Assembly: GCA_007116765.1 (NCBI GenBank) | Contig: SKHV01000341.1 | Span: 1 to 5,355, forward strand | DNA from: Prolixibacteraceae bacterium | GTDB taxonomy: Bacteria; Bacteroidota; Bacteroidia; Bacteroidales; Prolixibacteraceae | Reading direction: 5' to 3' | DNA: 5,355 nt | In this document: one piece after another, positions 4,854-5,355 of the stretch | Layout of the letters: each line of letters opens with the position of its first letter | Numbering within the stretch: position 1 is the stretch's first letter | Translations under genes and position numbers: made by a program | Notes under the pieces: generated by a model | The model's input: only the letters and a program-made list of their open reading frames with translations | What the model was told of the DNA's origin: nothing | Databases searched by the model: none

Positions 4854-5355
4854 TTTTGTTTATATAGATGAGATTCTACTCAGCCCTATATTCCTCTGCT
4901 TGTTAAAAGCCCCTCAAAAACTCATCAGCCGGCATGCGTTTTTTTGTTGAATAAATGAAATTTTTTCAGTGTTAATCAGTCGTTTTTAGTTCTAATTTAA
5001 CATATGCTTCATCTTCAATAACTATATTAATATCATGCTCAATATAGGCTTTTCTATGATAAACACAAGTAGTGTTACCTTTACTGAGATGTAAAAACAC
5101 AAAGAACTTATATCCTATATTATCGAAAACCTGAATACATTATTCAGTAATTCAAATGTTGTAATAAAATAGATGTTTAAATTTTATTTGGGCTTGTAAG
5201 GAGTTTATATACAAAGGAATATGTAATGGGGGGGTAGTACTCTATAATATAATAAATTTTTGTGAAAAAAACATTGCAAAAGAAAGATATGATTATTATC
5301 ATTGAAGCGACAAAAAACTAGAACGTGCTACACTGCACCAAGTTTTCAGGGGAGA
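4854..5355. other. AT-rich stretch without a convincing intact gene
   Basis: These 500 bases follow the LytTR stop. I see no tRNA, rRNA, CRISPR repeat or clear terminator. A small GC-rich patch, GCCGGCATGC (4929-4938), is followed by seven T but forms no good hairpin. A run of seven G stands out at 5228-5234. The only coding-like part is the minus-strand open stretch at 4972-5139. The last 45 or so bases change character, with a more mixed composition, and could belong to a gene or element beyond the edge. Confidence 0.6.
4972..5139 (-). pseudogene. Possible gene remnant, 55 codons, no start codon
   Basis: On the minus strand, 55 codons stay open between an in-frame TAA (5142-5140) and the TAA at 4974-4972. 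The C-terminal part looks protein-like: YKFFVFLHLSKGNT, then CVYHRKAYIEHDI, then VIEDEAYVKLELKTTD, with alternating hydrophobic and charged residues typical of beta strands. There is no ATG; the only usual alternative is GTG at 5100, which would give 42 residues. Upstream sequence in another minus frame (around 5140-5175, TFELLNNVF) could be the same gene before a frameshift. I do not recognise a family. Chance opening in AT-rich DNA is a real alternative. Confidence 0.3.

Noticed and set aside
4929..4946. Terminator at GCCGGCATGC followed by T7, after the LytTR gene
   Set aside because: The self-complementary cores have no room for a loop and no stem of useful length ends at the T run.
5228..5234. 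Run of seven G as a phase-variation switch
   Set aside because: It does not lie in or near a convincing gene or promoter, so slippage would have no clear effect.
5177..5302. 41-codon minus-strand frame starting ATG at 5302
   Set aside because: The sequence is dominated by I, F, Y and K, as expected from random AT-rich DNA, and has no promoter or conserved motif.

Overview
The window looks like a chromosomal piece from a member of the Bacteroidota. The signs are a TonB-dependent receptor (TBDR) with an N-terminal carboxypeptidase-like domain, a GGG-type TPR lipoprotein-like/periplasmic protein of a kind seen in this phylum, LytTR/LytS-style signalling proteins with several membrane helices, A-rich sequence rather than Shine-Dalgarno motifs before start codons, and several matches to the phylum's unusual promoter (TTTG, about 19-21 bases, TAnnTTTG). 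No taxon below phylum is claimed.

Layout. From about 3357 down to base 1, three genes run leftward: the TBDR (1228-3357), a secreted TPR-type protein (483-1124) and the first 139 codons of a multi-helix membrane protein that reads like the sensor half of a LytS-type histidine kinase (1-419, cut by the window edge). A 194-base gap holding two inverted repeats and a possible terminator separates them from a small ExbB/MotA-like membrane protein (3552-3944, also leftward). Divergent from that is a membrane-anchored LytTR transcription factor (4095-4853, rightward). The final 500 bases are AT-rich with no convincing intact gene; a 55-codon open stretch on the minus strand (4972-5139) may be a gene remnant.

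How the parts may work together (inference). The TBDR would take up an unknown ligand through the outer membrane, the TPR protein would act in the periplasm, and the histidine kinase would sense at the inner membrane. The LytTR protein has membrane helices but no receiver domain, so it could sense and bind DNA by itself. The ExbB-like protein shares its divergent promoter region. There is no SusD, ExbD or TonB gene in view. The TBDR and TPR genes are clearly richer in G+C than the ExbB-like and LytTR genes, so the locus may be a join of two modules.
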